The notes beneath the pieces are model-generated. The model had not been told where the DNA came from. It did no database searches and saw only the letters and a list, made by a program, of their open reading frames with translations. Of a stretch of DNA of 64,000 nucleotides, positions 44,901 through 52,054 are shown piece after piece. Within the stretch, counting starts at the first letter, position 1, and each line of letters begins with the position of its first letter. The translations under genes were made by a program, and so were the position numbers. The DNA is from a virus, in the IMG/VR virus record IMGVR_UViG_3300032323_001407, positions 1 to 64,000 of that record; one strand, written 5' to 3'.

Positions 44901-47258
44901 AAATCTTTGAGTTATTGGAAGAATGTCGTCGAATGTATCTAAAAGCTCTCTACTTACTGTTCCACCCATTGCAATTGTTTTCTTTAGATTTGCAACTTCT
45001 TGCTCTGTTTGCATTCCTAGAGTTGCCATCAACGCATGGAATTTTGCAGCCTCTGGCGCAACAATTCCTGTTGATATTCCCTTTACACTTGTTAGCCCTT
45101 CAACATTCGGAAGTCTATCGTGCATATAAATTTGAGGGGTTCTAGATATTCCTCTATTTACTGGTATAGCTCCTGGCACACCACCAAACAAGGTGGCTGG
45201 GTTATTAGGATCTCTTGGTCTAATGTGAGACATTGCTCTAGTATTAAGATCTCCAACATATGGATCGTTAGGGTCAACTACTCTTCTTCCATGAGCAGGA
45301 GCAACAATTGCATTTCCAGCAACAGTAGAGACTCCTGCGTTTACTGGAACTGCGCTCTTCATTGATGCTGCTTGAAGGTTTTGATAATCTAAAACAAGTT
45401 TTTGTAATGCATTATGAAGAACTTGAGCTGCAGCGGCATCTGAATAAAATGCATTCTCAACCATTTCTGCTGCTTTTTGAGCAGCAATAATTTCTGGAGT
45501 AAGCATCTTCCATCCATTTGCTCTCATAAAGAAAGATCTAAGCTGGACTATTCCCTTTGTTATATAACCAAAGAAGTTAGCAAGTACACCAGTTAGCATA
45601 ATTAGTGGACCAACTAATGCTGTAAATCCTGCCATAAATGTGAGAGCTTTTTTAATTGGTGTTGGCAACTCAGTAAAGAAGTTTAGAATTTTTGATGCTG
45701 CATTTATAAGCTTTGTTGCTACTCCAAGAAACTCTTCTCCAACGCTTGCAAGCTCTGCTTTAAGGCTTTCCATTGCCTTTCTATATTTACCAGATGCAGA
45801 CTCTGTAATCATTCCTAATTCTCGCTCTGCAATTCCCGCCAAATCTGAGGTACTTGCTTTCATTAAATCCATAACCTGAAGCGTCTGGCTTCCTTCTTTT
45901 CCAAGGTTGTTTAGGAGTGCGCTCATTCTTGCAAACTGGAACTTACCAAACATTTGCTCTAGAGCTCTGGCTTTGCTAAGTGGATCTAATTTATTTAAAG
46001 CTGTTTGTAAATCTGTAAGCATTCCAGTTGTGTTTCCAGTATTTTTTGCAACCATACCCAGAACATCTATGCCAAAATCAGACATCATGCCAACTGTTTG
46101 CTTTGTTGGATTAATAAGAGAAGCTAAACCTGACTTTAATGCGTTTGCACCTTCAGATGCGTTAATTCCACCCTCTCTCATTGCAGTCATGTAAAGAGCT
46201 AAATCTTCAATGCTGCCTCCGAGTTGCTGTATAACTGGACCAGCTTTTGGAATTGCTTCTACTAAATCGTTAAGTGTTGTAGAAGTCTGGTTTTCAACTG
46301 CGTTAAGAAAGTTAATTGATTCTGTAAGTTGCTGTGTGTTTTGCTTAAAAGCTGTTTGAATTGAAAGAGTAGCTTTCATTGCATCTTGTCTATCTACTTC
46401 TCCAAGAATTGCAAGTCTGGTTGTTTCTTCTATAGAGCCTAAAAGGTCGTTGCCCATCTTTCCAGTTGCCGCAATATCAGCACCTAGTGCAATTGTATCT
46501 TTAAAAGAAGCTCCCATTGTTTGAGATAAAGATTTTGCTGTTTGCACAACTTCTTCTCTAATTGCTTTCAAGTCTGTTGCAGAAGTTGCAGCTAGTCCAC
46601 CGTAAACCTTTGTAAGTCTTACAAGCTCTTGATCTGCTTCTCTAAATGCTTTTCCTGCTGCAGCACCAAACATTGTTAATGGAACTGTAAGTCCAACTGT
46701 AAGCTGACGACCTGCCCACTGGGTGTTTTTACCCCAGTTAATTAAAGATCCTGCTCCTTCAGATAGTGCACGATTCATTATCTGAAGTTCCATGCGAGCT
46801 AGCTGTGCACTATTTTTTACAGCGTCTAATCCTCTTGGGATCATAACGTTGTACTGCATTAATCCTTGAGCATTTCTACCTAAAGGCTGGAGCACTGAGT
46901 TTTGAAGCATTACCTGCTCTTTGGCAAGCTCCCTTATCATTCCCTTTTGAGTTGTAGCGTGTTCTCTGAATGTCTGGAAGTAATTCTTAAGCTTTAATCT
47001 ACCAGAGTCTAGGTTTTTACCAAACTTATCTACATCTGAATTAAGGTTTACAAAGTGACTAGAAAACTGTCCGCTTCCAGTTAGTGTATCTCTAAATAAG
47101 TTATTTGCTAATTTTGTTGAAGCAGATATGGCTCTATTAGATGCAAGAAGTTCTCTTTGTAATTGTTGGAGACTAGAACTAGCCCTGTGTACTTCAGACA
47201 CAAGGCTAGATAAGTCGGCTTTGGCGACTATACTGGTTACAATTTGTTCGTCAGCCAC
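35934..47258 (-). CDS. Giant tape measure protein with CHAP, LysM, kinase-like and GNAT-like segments
   Basis: The protein has 3774 residues; GTG 47258 overlaps the chaperone stop and has GGAG upstream. The tail tape-measure core is N-terminal (WGKNTQWAGRQLTVGLTVPL; hydrophobic stretch about 538-575). About 1390-1615 is a kinase-like segment (YKVGNKKVFVKG, then NNKDLSRANVYG). A hydrophobic stretch lies near 1965-1985. Glycine-rich GGxV/LSNGEYVI motifs recur. About 2735-2880 is a CHAP amidase (C2792 in AWCGAF, H2851 in SHVGLV). LysM follows at about 2935-2986. About 3395-3515 is GNAT-like (HISYRGTHPEYRWLHLSEAL). At roughly 0.15 nm per residue it would set a tail of up to about 550 nm, less if these domains are not extended. 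Confidence 0.92.
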   Translation of the reverse strand: MADEQIVTSIVAKADLSSLVSEVHRASSSLQQLQRELLASNRAISASTKLANNLFRDTLTGSGQFSSHFVNLNSDVDKFGKNLDSGRLKLKNYFQTFREHATTQKGMIRELAKEQVMLQNSVLQPLGRNAQGLMQYNVMIPRGLDAVKNSAQLARMELQIMNRALSEGAGSLINWGKNTQWAGRQLTVGLTVPLTMFGAAAGKAFREADQELVRLTKVYGGLAATSATDLKAIREEVVQTAKSLSQTMGASFKDTIALGADIAATGKMGNDLLGSIEETTRLAILGEVDRQDAMKATLSIQTAFKQNTQQLTESINFLNAVENQTSTTLNDLVEAIPKAGPVIQQLGGSIEDLALYMTAMREGGINASEGANALKSGLASLINPTKQTVGMMSDFGIDVLGMVAKNTGNTTGMLTDLQTALNKLDPLSKARALEQMFGKFQFARMSALLNNLGKEGSQTLQVMDLMKASTSDLAGIAERELGMITESASGKYRKAMESLKAELASVGEEFLGVATKLINAASKILNFFTELPTPIKKALTFMAGFTALVGPLIMLTGVLANFFGYITKGIVQLRSFFMRANGWKMLTPEIIAAQKAAEMVENAFYSDAAAAQVLHNALQKLVLDYQNLQAASMKSAVPVNAGVSTVAGNAIVAPAHGRRVVDPNDPYVGDLNTRAMSHIRPRDPNNPATLFGGVPGAIPVNRGISRTPQIYMHDRLPNVEGLTSVKGISTGIVAPEAAKFHALMATLGMQTEQEVANLKKTIAMGGTVSRELLDTFDDILPITQRFADSAATQSALIVQQMRNAEITVDQAKARILALNAQIETDMGSAISMYAAGRGRTIDLTRAPMMDQPVVDANGQFTLRDLYKKKTNASVMEEFGRLRGVRTFGAPYSIQTTRMPKFNIGGDIESFGPSKTTVSGPSSINYDDRLGSVPLGGYVLNQQASMDPANAALVAMAPSTYLNDGGNITAALTPREVVFGPEIQRMPELYAAVDAANSGYSFGGQIMRGINSYGKKMSKSAKARMKEENFKRQYREYLKFINNPRYEDDIRVRMIMLDAAELANHKNLPIHKAISIATSNFDKAKAQAGGSDENFVKIRIKQVQGLERDGMVPRVKDAAGVKNSDGETVYPRSGSKALNYQLNGVREAMLSDKRFAGVRDLIEAIAPTTFANADGSPSIQGLHDKAHFRRKDLVGYTTSGYMGVGAVLPAGINNVMSTLETIGLSRDILNLSSEDAKENLAMALKKTGLDKFASVDDIYTALQDDGLFKSNAQIASGNVVRANKDQRKSLSMLLEAAAKRSRWIFAGRPPRPMLVAGAFNMGGMIPGGSISKGRSNYGNIAPALRLLAPDKQLKILAKARELSSRGSLGKFADMPVTEYGHQISASTGMSYPVPGVSGLYKVGNKKVFVKGVPNELTAVHEPIGTQITRDLFGIHSPVQTARTVANPVDPSKKTKLLALESDYDPRFANTNVPWDEDTVLRQLANSLLLNNKDLSRANVYGNFNPDVGQAGVLPKASGNTRLAEPHEMNSMEKQAMINLLAVKGGARKDFARDTAPIIAKMSPKKYGRRMKKILEDARPKLLKIINDLPVDLRPPYQAMLKRLDDGIEVDWSKYHAVHANPKYLNAGGPVGGGPIRRGRYAYGPKKDGSRRPGNPAARANWEAEQRAQRERDLAAERSRASSRQITGQQALTSGLGREAVRTGTTSFYNPGQVMVNSMLDPFRNSAAMKTQYLSAAFRSMGNSIKVDSMQLAKAIDINARVITQSIKNTATNMSSAVRSAATSTLNFAKRAQNAIIREQNAYAAARYPAGQAPSQGLFGPGFVGGYKDTGVEGVQSRKVGTIGMRRTEYLVNNESTGGRDVSMTKAQAKAAGISVPGRYNGMSMGSQMGIGMAGSMGGMALMGKEKVNILGKEVSGASAGMGLMAATSILPMLPFGRMGAGIKSAGSALKELTTGLNKMARFGAMIGRFAKGFGLIGAAIGAAGLAFKLYKDYKDAQQDASIGLSMTAKAAEQAGIKYFNLKETMQGYIDKQKLATAAAKGAEGNSIGMPGLPQSIEELKKAKEEGKELKDVIESLNRSETTAETQRLINNQKAQMVAAGMSVEEANKKIYGALANSNKASQAYKLLANTEFGAITDKATAAEFSVGNLVNTLSKGTGTADWYKEVGNGFEGLIGVFSEATKSLVGTKDELGNVIDEFKAYEMVMSKAETNNPGMNKEIGSDVYLNLQKTQPLLAGIINESDTIKGILAKWKLFTAGINIDLSKIDSTLASKLAGFTSAIGTGISQLTQAADSATTYATVGSALSKLQKTIAATSAAAQRANAASQRSAQEELKVIAKKIKLIDEEKNKKLEALRATQDASNYALELQKLQIKYADAVSRGDMAAANQAKLDIDQLTQNRQSELAQKAIEDAANKAKAPLEKDAQAIQDAQDKKNTVFQNNQDDSAVAADIKDTLEKFQSKYNELSTRAVNAQLLSGKDRVEEEADIKRQLISFLKEMQKAGTGPGLLAETIRNAFPGYFNSDGKPKVPEKVTTGSPTGFDAQGRPILSENRTVNNDSLSQFDKDVAAVSKLAILITGGVTLSKLRDDLVKALGGYKAPTPKGTVEFGKDTVQQGRGKNAIEAAKNARSSGSSKMVSINDVVWYRFSWNGKDYISNDSGTEVYSWDDQKKTKGARVKMATGGAVKHFNPGGDVRGPGTGTSDSIPAYLSNGEYVIRASSVEKAERQFGSGFLDNLNAGRFANGGKVGTMGTADAMIKTAESMLGYQEGRGNDTIFGSFAQKAYDLKTRFIAWCGAFINWAAKKSGVDLSSMIWTPGGAQSFMKSGKWTTMNPRRGDLAFMDFPGDGVNRISHVGLVRNVLGKSSVSTIEGNTSGSGSQRSGGAVLRKVRQYNLKNAPIVGFGRPSYKPVDNIKYGYGTQEYYSADDAKSDYENERYTVNRGDTLSSIAAKYGITVKQLMEMNPQLKDPKYMGGSRIFAGTKVSIKKFAEGGKVVNSLTNSGNWISGPITVPRQKKPGVPYSRSGKPIGNPFGQYWGELSRFIGPRSPGMDIWGGTEIPGLNFSGDVPQHSDYMHQMAEQPRKPFASPGMGIDRDPIRLAGSGASMGGIGNGAYGLGPLMFHAGGPVGHTHSSAPHDLGMRSFGLSRKQTEAEKMRLQLTPLKAENQKQKAKENKNLSYYESKIDDPINNYSEGFGKVFTRSPFGILAPLTSLASDLLGVYFQGKTPTFGKDGIGKALNPTSYESDVSSLMKAMIHPFGEIAKGSATKGDWANAGLNFVPGVGALKGVNTLRARSAAYNLINKATLDLPTEARVSLIPNATLRSNFVALKKADKVDTPEFAKARYELALSDAIRAARRNNFTSLPDLKNTTAANLIEENKNLPKIIEESIKVNGKDYIFRFEKADILPTDAKYIDKFIEGLKEGRVTSEGFGAGGMHQVEILDPVTKKQMSWINYDPVTGHISYRGTHPEYRWLHLSEALYNKAVSITRIKHSPTLTDMGRPSALRIGGFMADDPYYGATSITGIKSYLDTLMKLKKSKKAKPSTGEPRKGIGSWENNHETEAVSSATPTPRYPYDEFNDPNSIIGQQQDRLTWYNDELRNALRPETVRWIESMGRTSENFPYGPGGYIEPAALPELQRIIALENAIRAGKTDIPDHIRYAQVAAQGWMPTGMAAGGLVQNFSNSSLKNLGLPMFENGINMVPANMLAMLHKNEAVIPANMNPFNPNATAAASGSVYNINVELNGTNVTAKDVALEIRNEMRLKEMAAGVNRKVGS

Positions 47259-47629
47259 TAATTACTCCTAGAGTATCCTAACCCTGCGCCAATTCCAAAT
47301 CCAGCTTTCGCTGCAAAGGGCCCTTGTAAAGCAACAACATCATCTGCTGATGCATTTATTCCAAGCGCTCTTCTTTGGATATCTTCAAAGGTAGAACCTT
47401 TTTCTTTTTCTTCTACACCATCATCTAATTGTATTCCTTTTAGTGACGCTGCAAACTTTCTTTGGTTATGCTCTTTCTCATTCATCGCTGTTATGGTTTG
47501 AACCAATTCTGGCATTGATAAATTTTCTTCTAGTTCCTCATAATTCTTCCAGTGACCCAGAAGAAAAACTTGGCCTTCTAAAGCGGCTAAATCTAGTTCT
47601 GACCAGCCAGTACCGCTGCCGCTATTAGG
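47258..47629 (-). CDS. Tail assembly chaperone frameshift extension (T part)
   Basis: This frame has no good start of its own and is reached by -1 slippage at 47629-47635 from the upstream gene, as in lambda G/GT. The extension adds 123 residues (SELDLAALEGQVFLLGHWKN, then MPELVQTITAMNEKEHNQRK), making a 222-residue fusion. The extension normally recruits the tape measure and tail tube proteins during tail assembly; here the tape measure gene follows at once with a TAGTG overlap. Confidence 0.85.
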   Translation of the reverse strand, partial: PNSGSGTGWSELDLAALEGQVFLLGHWKNYEELEENLSMPELVQTITAMNEKEHNQRKFAASLKGIQLDDGVEEKEKGSTFEDIQRRALGINASADDVVALQGPFAAKAGFGIGAGLGYSRSN

Positions 47630-47925
47630 TTTGGGTCGTCCATCTTAATTCCTCCGCAAACTTCAAGGATTCTATTAATTGTTGGAACATCCAATGCATC
47701 TTCTAGCTTGTCAAGGTCTGCAACTAGATCTGGAAGCTGTGTTTCTAATGCTACTCCGCATGCTTCAACTAAAATTCCAAGTGTCGCTGTTTCATCTTCT
47801 GCATCTTGAACTTTCTTAATTACTTCCATAAACTTTCGTAGCTGCTTGATTGATAATGGCTTGAGCTTTACTTTAGCTCCGCTTTGTAGTTCAATCTCTT
47901 CTACATCATATACTGTTGTTGCCAA
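47593..47925 (-). CDS. Tail assembly chaperone (G-like, 110 aa)
   Basis: It starts at TTG 47925 with GGAGG 5 nt upstream. An N-terminal beta segment (IELQSGAKVKLKPLSIKQL) precedes helices (FMEVIKKVQDAEDETATLG). Size, acidity and the place between tail tube and tape measure identify it as the G-type chaperone. Its normal stop is at 47593; a fraction of ribosomes should slip to give the longer fusion. It has its own promoter at 47954-47982. Confidence 0.85.
   Translation of the reverse strand: MATTVYDVEEIELQSGAKVKLKPLSIKQLRKFMEVIKKVQDAEDETATLGILVEACGVALETQLPDLVADLDKLEDALDVPTINRILEVCGGIKMDDPNLIAAAVLAGQN
47629..47635 (-). other. Programmed -1 frameshift slippery site CCCAAAC
   Basis: The minus-strand heptamer C-CCA-AAC has the canonical X-XXY-YYZ form in the zero frame of the chaperone gene. 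Slipping back by one gives CCC-AAA, and the new frame is open through to 47258. It lies about 30 nt before the zero-frame stop, the usual position in phage tail chaperones. Confidence 0.9.
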
Positions 47926-47953
47926 TTTATCCTCCTTAAGGATCGTCTAAATT

Positions 47954-47982
47954 ATTATAGCATAACCATTATACGGATACAA
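47954..47982 (-). promoter_or_regulatory. Promoter for chaperone and tape measure genes
   Basis: TTGTAT (47977-47982) and TATAAT (47954-47959) are 17 nt apart, with extended TG (TGCTATAAT). It directly follows the tail-tube terminator hairpin, so transcription restarts as soon as it stops. Confidence 0.75.
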
Positions 47983-47985
47983 GAA

Positions 47986-48013
47986 CAAAGCCCCCAATTT
48001 CTTGGGGGCTTTG
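47986..48013 (-). terminator. Intrinsic terminator after the tail tube gene
   Basis: A perfect 10-bp stem, CAAAGCCCCC with GGGGGCTTTG, encloses an 8-nt loop and is followed by TTCTTG. It lies 20 nt after the tail tube stop. The short U-tract makes it moderately strong. Confidence 0.85.
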
Positions 48014-48032
48014 ATATTAATTATTAATATAA

Positions 48033-48794
48033 TTAAATTGATAGAACGCGGTCAATAATCTTACCGTATTCTGAACCAGCGTGAGCTGAGTCACCTGATG
48101 GTAGAAGACGGAATGTTACTGGGAATGTTGTTGCTGCTGTACGAGCCAAAGAGAACTGTGACTGTTCAACAGACAAAACGCGACGTGCATAATATACACG
48201 CTCAGTTGCTGATGCTTCTGAAGTTGGAGCCTGTCCAACTGCAATTAGCTGACGCTCTGTTGGAGCTGCACCTAGTGCACCTGCTTCCAAACCTAGTGTG
48301 TCAACTGCTGTTGAACCAGTTCCTGTTGATGTAAGTGTTGATCCCTTTTGACCAAATACTGCAAGAACGTTCTCTAGAGTACCTTCTGCCATTTCTGTTG
48401 AGATTTGAACCATCATCGCAGACTTGAACAGCTTAGCTGTATCTAGCAACTGGTCAACAGTTACTGAGTCAAATGTTGGCTGGTAGCTGATCTGAAGACC
48501 GTTATTTGTGTAACCTACGTTGCGGTAAGCTCCACCGATTGCTGGTGTTGATTCTGAAGGTGTTGCTGTTTGAGTAGCACCTGTTGTTGTTAAAACTTTA
48601 TTTAGTGTTGTAGTGTAAGACTCTCCTGATGAGAATGCTGGTACAAAACGGTTCTTTGATGCAACAAAAGCGTTTGCTTCGCCTGCATCCATGCTTGAAT
48701 CGTAACCAGATACTGTTGAATCTTCTACTGACAAGAATAGCGGTGATGCACCAACAAGAATGTTTCTTGCGTCACCTGTATTTTGATATGCCAT
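48033..48794 (-). CDS. Major tail tube protein
   Basis: From ATG 48794 (253 residues, start MAYQNTGDARN; AGGAGG about 10 nt upstream). It is a beta-rich, low-charge protein with many Ser, Thr and Ala, containing FVASKNRFVPAFSSGES and TFPVTFRLLPSGDSAH, consistent with tube proteins. It lies between the tail terminator candidate and the chaperones. It is flanked by a promoter with a long leader and a strong terminator, the sign of a highly expressed structural gene. Confidence 0.8.
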   Translation of the reverse strand: MAYQNTGDARNILVGASPLFLSVEDSTVSGYDSSMDAGEANAFVASKNRFVPAFSSGESYTTTLNKVLTTTGATQTATPSESTPAIGGAYRNVGYTNNGLQISYQPTFDSVTVDQLLDTAKLFKSAMMVQISTEMAEGTLENVLAVFGQKGSTLTSTGTGSTAVDTLGLEAGALGAAPTERQLIAVGQAPTSEASATERVYYARRVLSVEQSQFSLARTAATTFPVTFRLLPSGDSAHAGSEYGKIIDRVLSI

Positions 48795-48868
48795 AATTGT
48801 ATTGCCTCCTGATTTCATATGAAATTAATATATATATTTTGGCTGGCTAGGCCCTTTCCTCTGTTCTA

Positions 48869-48897
48869 ATTTTACTCTACTACCTTATAAAAGGCAA
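48869..48897 (-). promoter_or_regulatory. Promoter for the tail tube gene
   Basis: TTGCCT (48892-48897) and TAAAAT (48869-48874) are 17 nt apart on the minus strand. The flanking TTTGCCTTTT is identical to that around the -35 box of the prohead protease promoter at 54525-54530. The leader to the ATG is about 70 nt. Confidence 0.55.
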
Positions 48898-48898
48898 A

Positions 48899-49408
48899 CT
48901 AGGCAAATCTGCCTTTGCCATCTAGTATTCTTGAGTACTTTATCTCTAATACTACATCTGCTGAATAGAATCCTTGGATTTCTTCTGATGGGGCTGTAGA
49001 TGATATATCTGCTACTTGAATACTATGGAACTTGAATTTATCTGATAATCCCGCCCATTTATTAACATCTCTGGCAGACTCATCCATTCTTCTAAATTCA
49101 TCAGTTAGGAAGTTTCTTATTTCAACAATATCCAGGATCTCTGGTGAATATAGGGTTAATAGGATTTGCTCGCAACATATCATCCAGTTATTCTCATAGG
49201 ACATGCCTACTTTATCATAGACTATATGCTTCTTGCCGCTCAAGAATTGATTCATTTCTGGCTGTTGCTGAACTGGGACTATTGGCACAAGTGCCTCTCC
49301 TAGGTTATCTGAATAGTAATCATTCTCATCAAATATGCCCAGCCATGTAAGTCTGTTCCATAAGAACTTTCTTATTTCAAACATTGAATCTAATTTATAA
49401 TTAGCCAT
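48899..49408 (-). CDS. Tail terminator / completion protein candidate (169 aa)
   Basis: The first half has WNRLTWLGIFDENDYY, and the C-terminus ends in beta strands (GFYSADVVLEIKYSRIL). Gene order (connector proteins, this gene, tail tube) matches the tail terminator that caps the tube and joins it to the neck. It overlaps the upstream gene by 8 nt. No motif is decisive. Confidence 0.6.
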   Translation of the reverse strand: MANYKLDSMFEIRKFLWNRLTWLGIFDENDYYSDNLGEALVPIVPVQQQPEMNQFLSGKKHIVYDKVGMSYENNWMICCEQILLTLYSPEILDIVEIRNFLTDEFRRMDESARDVNKWAGLSDKFKFHSIQVADISSTAPSEEIQGFYSADVVLEIKYSRILDGKGRFA

Positions 49409-50192
49409 TTACGAACCTCGCAAATGCTGCTGATGTGGCAGCCTCTGCTTCATTTGCCAGCTGATTTGGCGAGAAGCTATATTTAACTGTTTTAACTTGT
49501 GCTGGAACTCCTAATGCTCTAGACAATGATGAATTAAATAGTCTTTGGAATCCCGATTTTTTTATTGACATGTTAACTAGATTGCCAGTAAAGAAGTATC
49601 TATATTGTGCAAAGAATGCATTTTTAGTTGCCGCTCCGCCTGGCTTTCTAACAGTAACTGATTGCCCCTTTGGCATAAATATAGTATATCCATCTATATC
49701 AAACACAAGTCTTTCTGAAAATCTTGGAGCAATAACTACAGTCTTTCCCTGCTCCATGATTTCAGCCTTTTTTACAAAGACATGTTTATTCTTAGAATTT
49801 TCAGAAGGTACGAAAGATTTGGAATCGGTCAATTCATAATTAAGTTTTAATGATAAGCCATCTGCTGGAAGTTGTTTTAATTTAAACAATCTTGCCTCGT
49901 CTTGACCTACCCTATCCCACTCATAAACGTGGTGAAAAGATTTTGGAGAAGTTCTTGATTTTGCATCAATATAATCGCCAAAGTCAACTTGCAATTGATC
50001 AAATATTACATTTCTAAATGCTGATTGAAATTGAGCATTTGATGCTAGCTTTGCCATTACATTTGTTTTATAGAATAGTGCTGCAGATATCTGTGCTACT
50101 GTGCTGTCTCTTAGAGCACCGCTCACGGGCTTATTGGCCATAAGGTTTACTAATCCGCTTGCTGCTTTAATAGCTAAAATTTCAGATGCCAA
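49401..50192 (-). CDS. Head-tail joining region protein (263 aa)
   Basis: I start at TTG 50192, which overlaps the upstream stop by 11 nt; a longer frame to 50246 would overlap by 65 nt. The N-terminal half is helical (ALFYKTNVMAKLASNAQFQ) and the rest is beta-rich (KTVVIAPRFSERLVFDIDGY). By position it is a neck or tail-joining component similar to HK97 gp10-type proteins, though larger; the family is uncertain. Confidence 0.55.
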   Translation of the reverse strand: MASEILAIKAASGLVNLMANKPVSGALRDSTVAQISAALFYKTNVMAKLASNAQFQSAFRNVIFDQLQVDFGDYIDAKSRTSPKSFHHVYEWDRVGQDEARLFKLKQLPADGLSLKLNYELTDSKSFVPSENSKNKHVFVKKAEIMEQGKTVVIAPRFSERLVFDIDGYTIFMPKGQSVTVRKPGGAATKNAFFAQYRYFFTGNLVNMSIKKSGFQRLFNSSLSRALGVPAQVKTVKYSFSPNQLANEAEAATSAAFARFVNG

Positions 50193-50607
50193 TTTGCTGG
50201 TTCTCCGCTCTCTGCAATGATGCGTTATATCCAACAACATTTCCAAAAGGATCTGATATAGGAGTTGTTCCTATTACATCAAACACTGTTGGTGTGTCGC
50301 TTGGATAATTTAGCTCGTACCATATAGGCTTACCGCTAGCATCTCTAATATTTTTTATCTTGTCTCTAGGGGTTAGCCGCTCTGCAGTTCTAGTTTCTAC
50401 ATATTGATTGTTTGAGTACCTATTTGAAAAATTTTGATTGTCGTTTGTTCTATTTCGGCTTTCTGTAATAATTCCTCTAGCATAGCAGTCTAATGTTTTT
50501 ATGTATGAGAACTCTCTAATAATTGCACCAGTATCTTTATCCTGCTGCTCTTGTTGTCTGTATACATCCATTTTCATGGTCATTAAACCATCTACTGCTT
50601 CAAACAT
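50182..50607 (-). CDS. Head-tail stopper candidate (141 aa)
   Basis: It begins with a strand-rich segment (MTMKMDVYRQQEQ) and contains YARGIITESRN and LTPRDKIKNIRDASGKPIWY, the small beta-barrel style of head closure/stopper proteins. It lies directly after the connector adaptor and shares one base with it. Confidence 0.6.
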   Translation of the reverse strand: MFEAVDGLMTMKMDVYRQQEQQDKDTGAIIREFSYIKTLDCYARGIITESRNRTNDNQNFSNRYSNNQYVETRTAERLTPRDKIKNIRDASGKPIWYELNYPSDTPTVFDVIGTTPISDPFGNVVGYNASLQRAENQQIGI

Positions 50608-51590
50608 TACAATAAAACCATTTGAGTTATGACGTAGTCTGCAAGAAGCTTGTCTGCGTAAGATGATCCTGTTCCGCTAAATGCTTCAGATGAATATTCA
50701 AAATCCCAGTCTGTAGTAGATATCTTTTTAATATATCTTTCTCTCCAGATTCTATCTTTAGCAAAGTACATCTTCATTAGCTCTACTGTTGCGTCTCGGA
50801 CCTCATTTGGAACGTAGTCCCAACCAAATCTAGCATAAACCTTATAAGATTGAGTTCTTCTAAATATATTTGGAGATGAATCATTTATTGATGGAGGAAC
50901 CATTCCGTTTGCAATATATACATCATTATCAAGTATTGCAGACTGATTTACTCTTATTCCAAAACCGCTCAACGTGTTTTCTATTACCATGCCTAATGCA
51001 TTTACATTATTGATTCTATCTATTAATAGCTGATCATTTGCATGCAACGTGTGTAACTGGTTTATCTTAATTGGAAAAGAAAGAGTGTCTGAATCGTTTC
51101 CTATTGTGTAAAAGTTTGAATCATATAAGTAAAACTTTTGACCAGTATGTCCTTCAATTATATTTCTAGCATATCTTTCTGCCAGCTTTAGTTCTTGATA
51201 AGTTTTGTGATTAGGATCATTTGCATCTGACCCAAAACCTAGCTCCTGTGCAGCTTCCTGTATGTCTACATACGGGGTTACAACATCAAGGTACGTGGTA
51301 TTTGAGTACGAAGCTGAGTTATATTGCCAGTCCCAAACTAATCTAAACTTTCTATTTCTTGTTGTATACTGAGTTGGAAGGTAAACACTAAAAGAGCCCT
51401 GATCAACTTCGCTTGCTTCCGCTATAAGGGTTGCAAGAATTGTTGATGGGCTAATTAGTGGAGAGATAACGGGATCTCCAGTTATGTCGTAAACTTTTAC
51501 AGTAACTGTAGAGCTAGGCGTAATTGCTTCACCTTTTACGTAAAGCTTTGTTGTTGCCGCCGTGCTTGTGTTCTGGTATATCTCTGCCAT
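50607..51590 (-). CDS. Head-tail adaptor (connector) with N-terminal Ig-like domain
   Basis: Residues 1-105 look like an Ig-fold domain (TTKLYVKGEAITPSSTVTVK ... FRLVWDW). About 105-327 carries the adaptor pattern of helices around the portal: YQELKLAERYARNIIEGHTG and VPNEVRDATVELMKMYFAKD. This helical pattern is typical of HK97 gp6/SPP1 gp15-type connectors. The extra Ig domain may be displayed on the neck. Confidence 0.7.
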   Translation of the reverse strand: MAEIYQNTSTAATTKLYVKGEAITPSSTVTVKVYDITGDPVISPLISPSTILATLIAEASEVDQGSFSVYLPTQYTTRNRKFRLVWDWQYNSASYSNTTYLDVVTPYVDIQEAAQELGFGSDANDPNHKTYQELKLAERYARNIIEGHTGQKFYLYDSNFYTIGNDSDTLSFPIKINQLHTLHANDQLLIDRINNVNALGMVIENTLSGFGIRVNQSAILDNDVYIANGMVPPSINDSSPNIFRRTQSYKVYARFGWDYVPNEVRDATVELMKMYFAKDRIWRERYIKKISTTDWDFEYSSEAFSGTGSSYADKLLADYVITQMVLL

Positions 51591-51599
51591 GTGTTAGGC

Positions 51600-51998
51600 T
51601 TAGTTGTAGTACTCCTGTACTTCTCTAGGTGTAGCCAATCTAAACCCTTCCTCCTTATCAAAAATTTCTTGAGCCACATCTGGCTTCATTGCTACGAATG
51701 GGTGCTCTAAGGTAAATGTAAAACCAAGTGCATCATATCTGTAGTTTGGTCGATCCATCTTTACAAGAACCATATCTTCATCAAGTTTTTGATTTGGATC
51801 TAGTCTAGGAAGAATTTCATCTGCGTCTTCTTTTGCGTTCTCTATGTTTTTAAGTGTACCTTGGTAAACTGACCAAGTTACTCCTTCTTCTGCTAGGGCT
51901 GCAATAACATCTGCTTTATTTTTTAGGCCATCAACATCAACTGCGAAGTCCGCTGCTAATGTCTTTAGTTCTTTGACCTTAAGTGTGTCAAATGACAT
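51600..51998 (-). CDS. Head-region protein with N-terminal SAP/HeH-like motif (132 aa)
   Basis: The first 35 residues (LKVKELKTLAADFAVDVDGL then KADVIAALAEE) match the short helix-extended-helix SAP/HeH motif seen in phage Rho-N-like domains. The rest is beta-rich (LEHPFVAMKPDVAQEIFD). AAGGAG precedes the ATG. It is the first gene from the promoter at 52026-52054, just after the capsid gene, so it may be a capsid-associated or decoration protein. Confidence 0.6.
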   Translation of the reverse strand: MSFDTLKVKELKTLAADFAVDVDGLKNKADVIAALAEEGVTWSVYQGTLKNIENAKEDADEILPRLDPNQKLDEDMVLVKMDRPNYRYDALGFTFTLEHPFVAMKPDVAQEIFDKEEGFRLATPREVQEYYN

Positions 51999-52025
51999 AT
52001 ATATACTCCTTTGGTATGTATATAA

Positions 52026-52054
52026 ATTATAGCACTATAAAATTAAAATGAAAA
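52026..52054 (-). promoter_or_regulatory. Promoter for the connector genes
   Basis: TTTTCA (52049-52054) and TATAAT (52026-52031) are 17 nt apart, with extended TG (TGCTATAAT, identical to the chaperone promoter). It begins inside the 3' end of the capsid terminator. Confidence 0.65.

Noticed and set aside
47258-47515. Independent 85-residue gene
   Set aside because: The frame is open far upstream of its ATG and is joined to the chaperone by the CCCAAAC slippery site.
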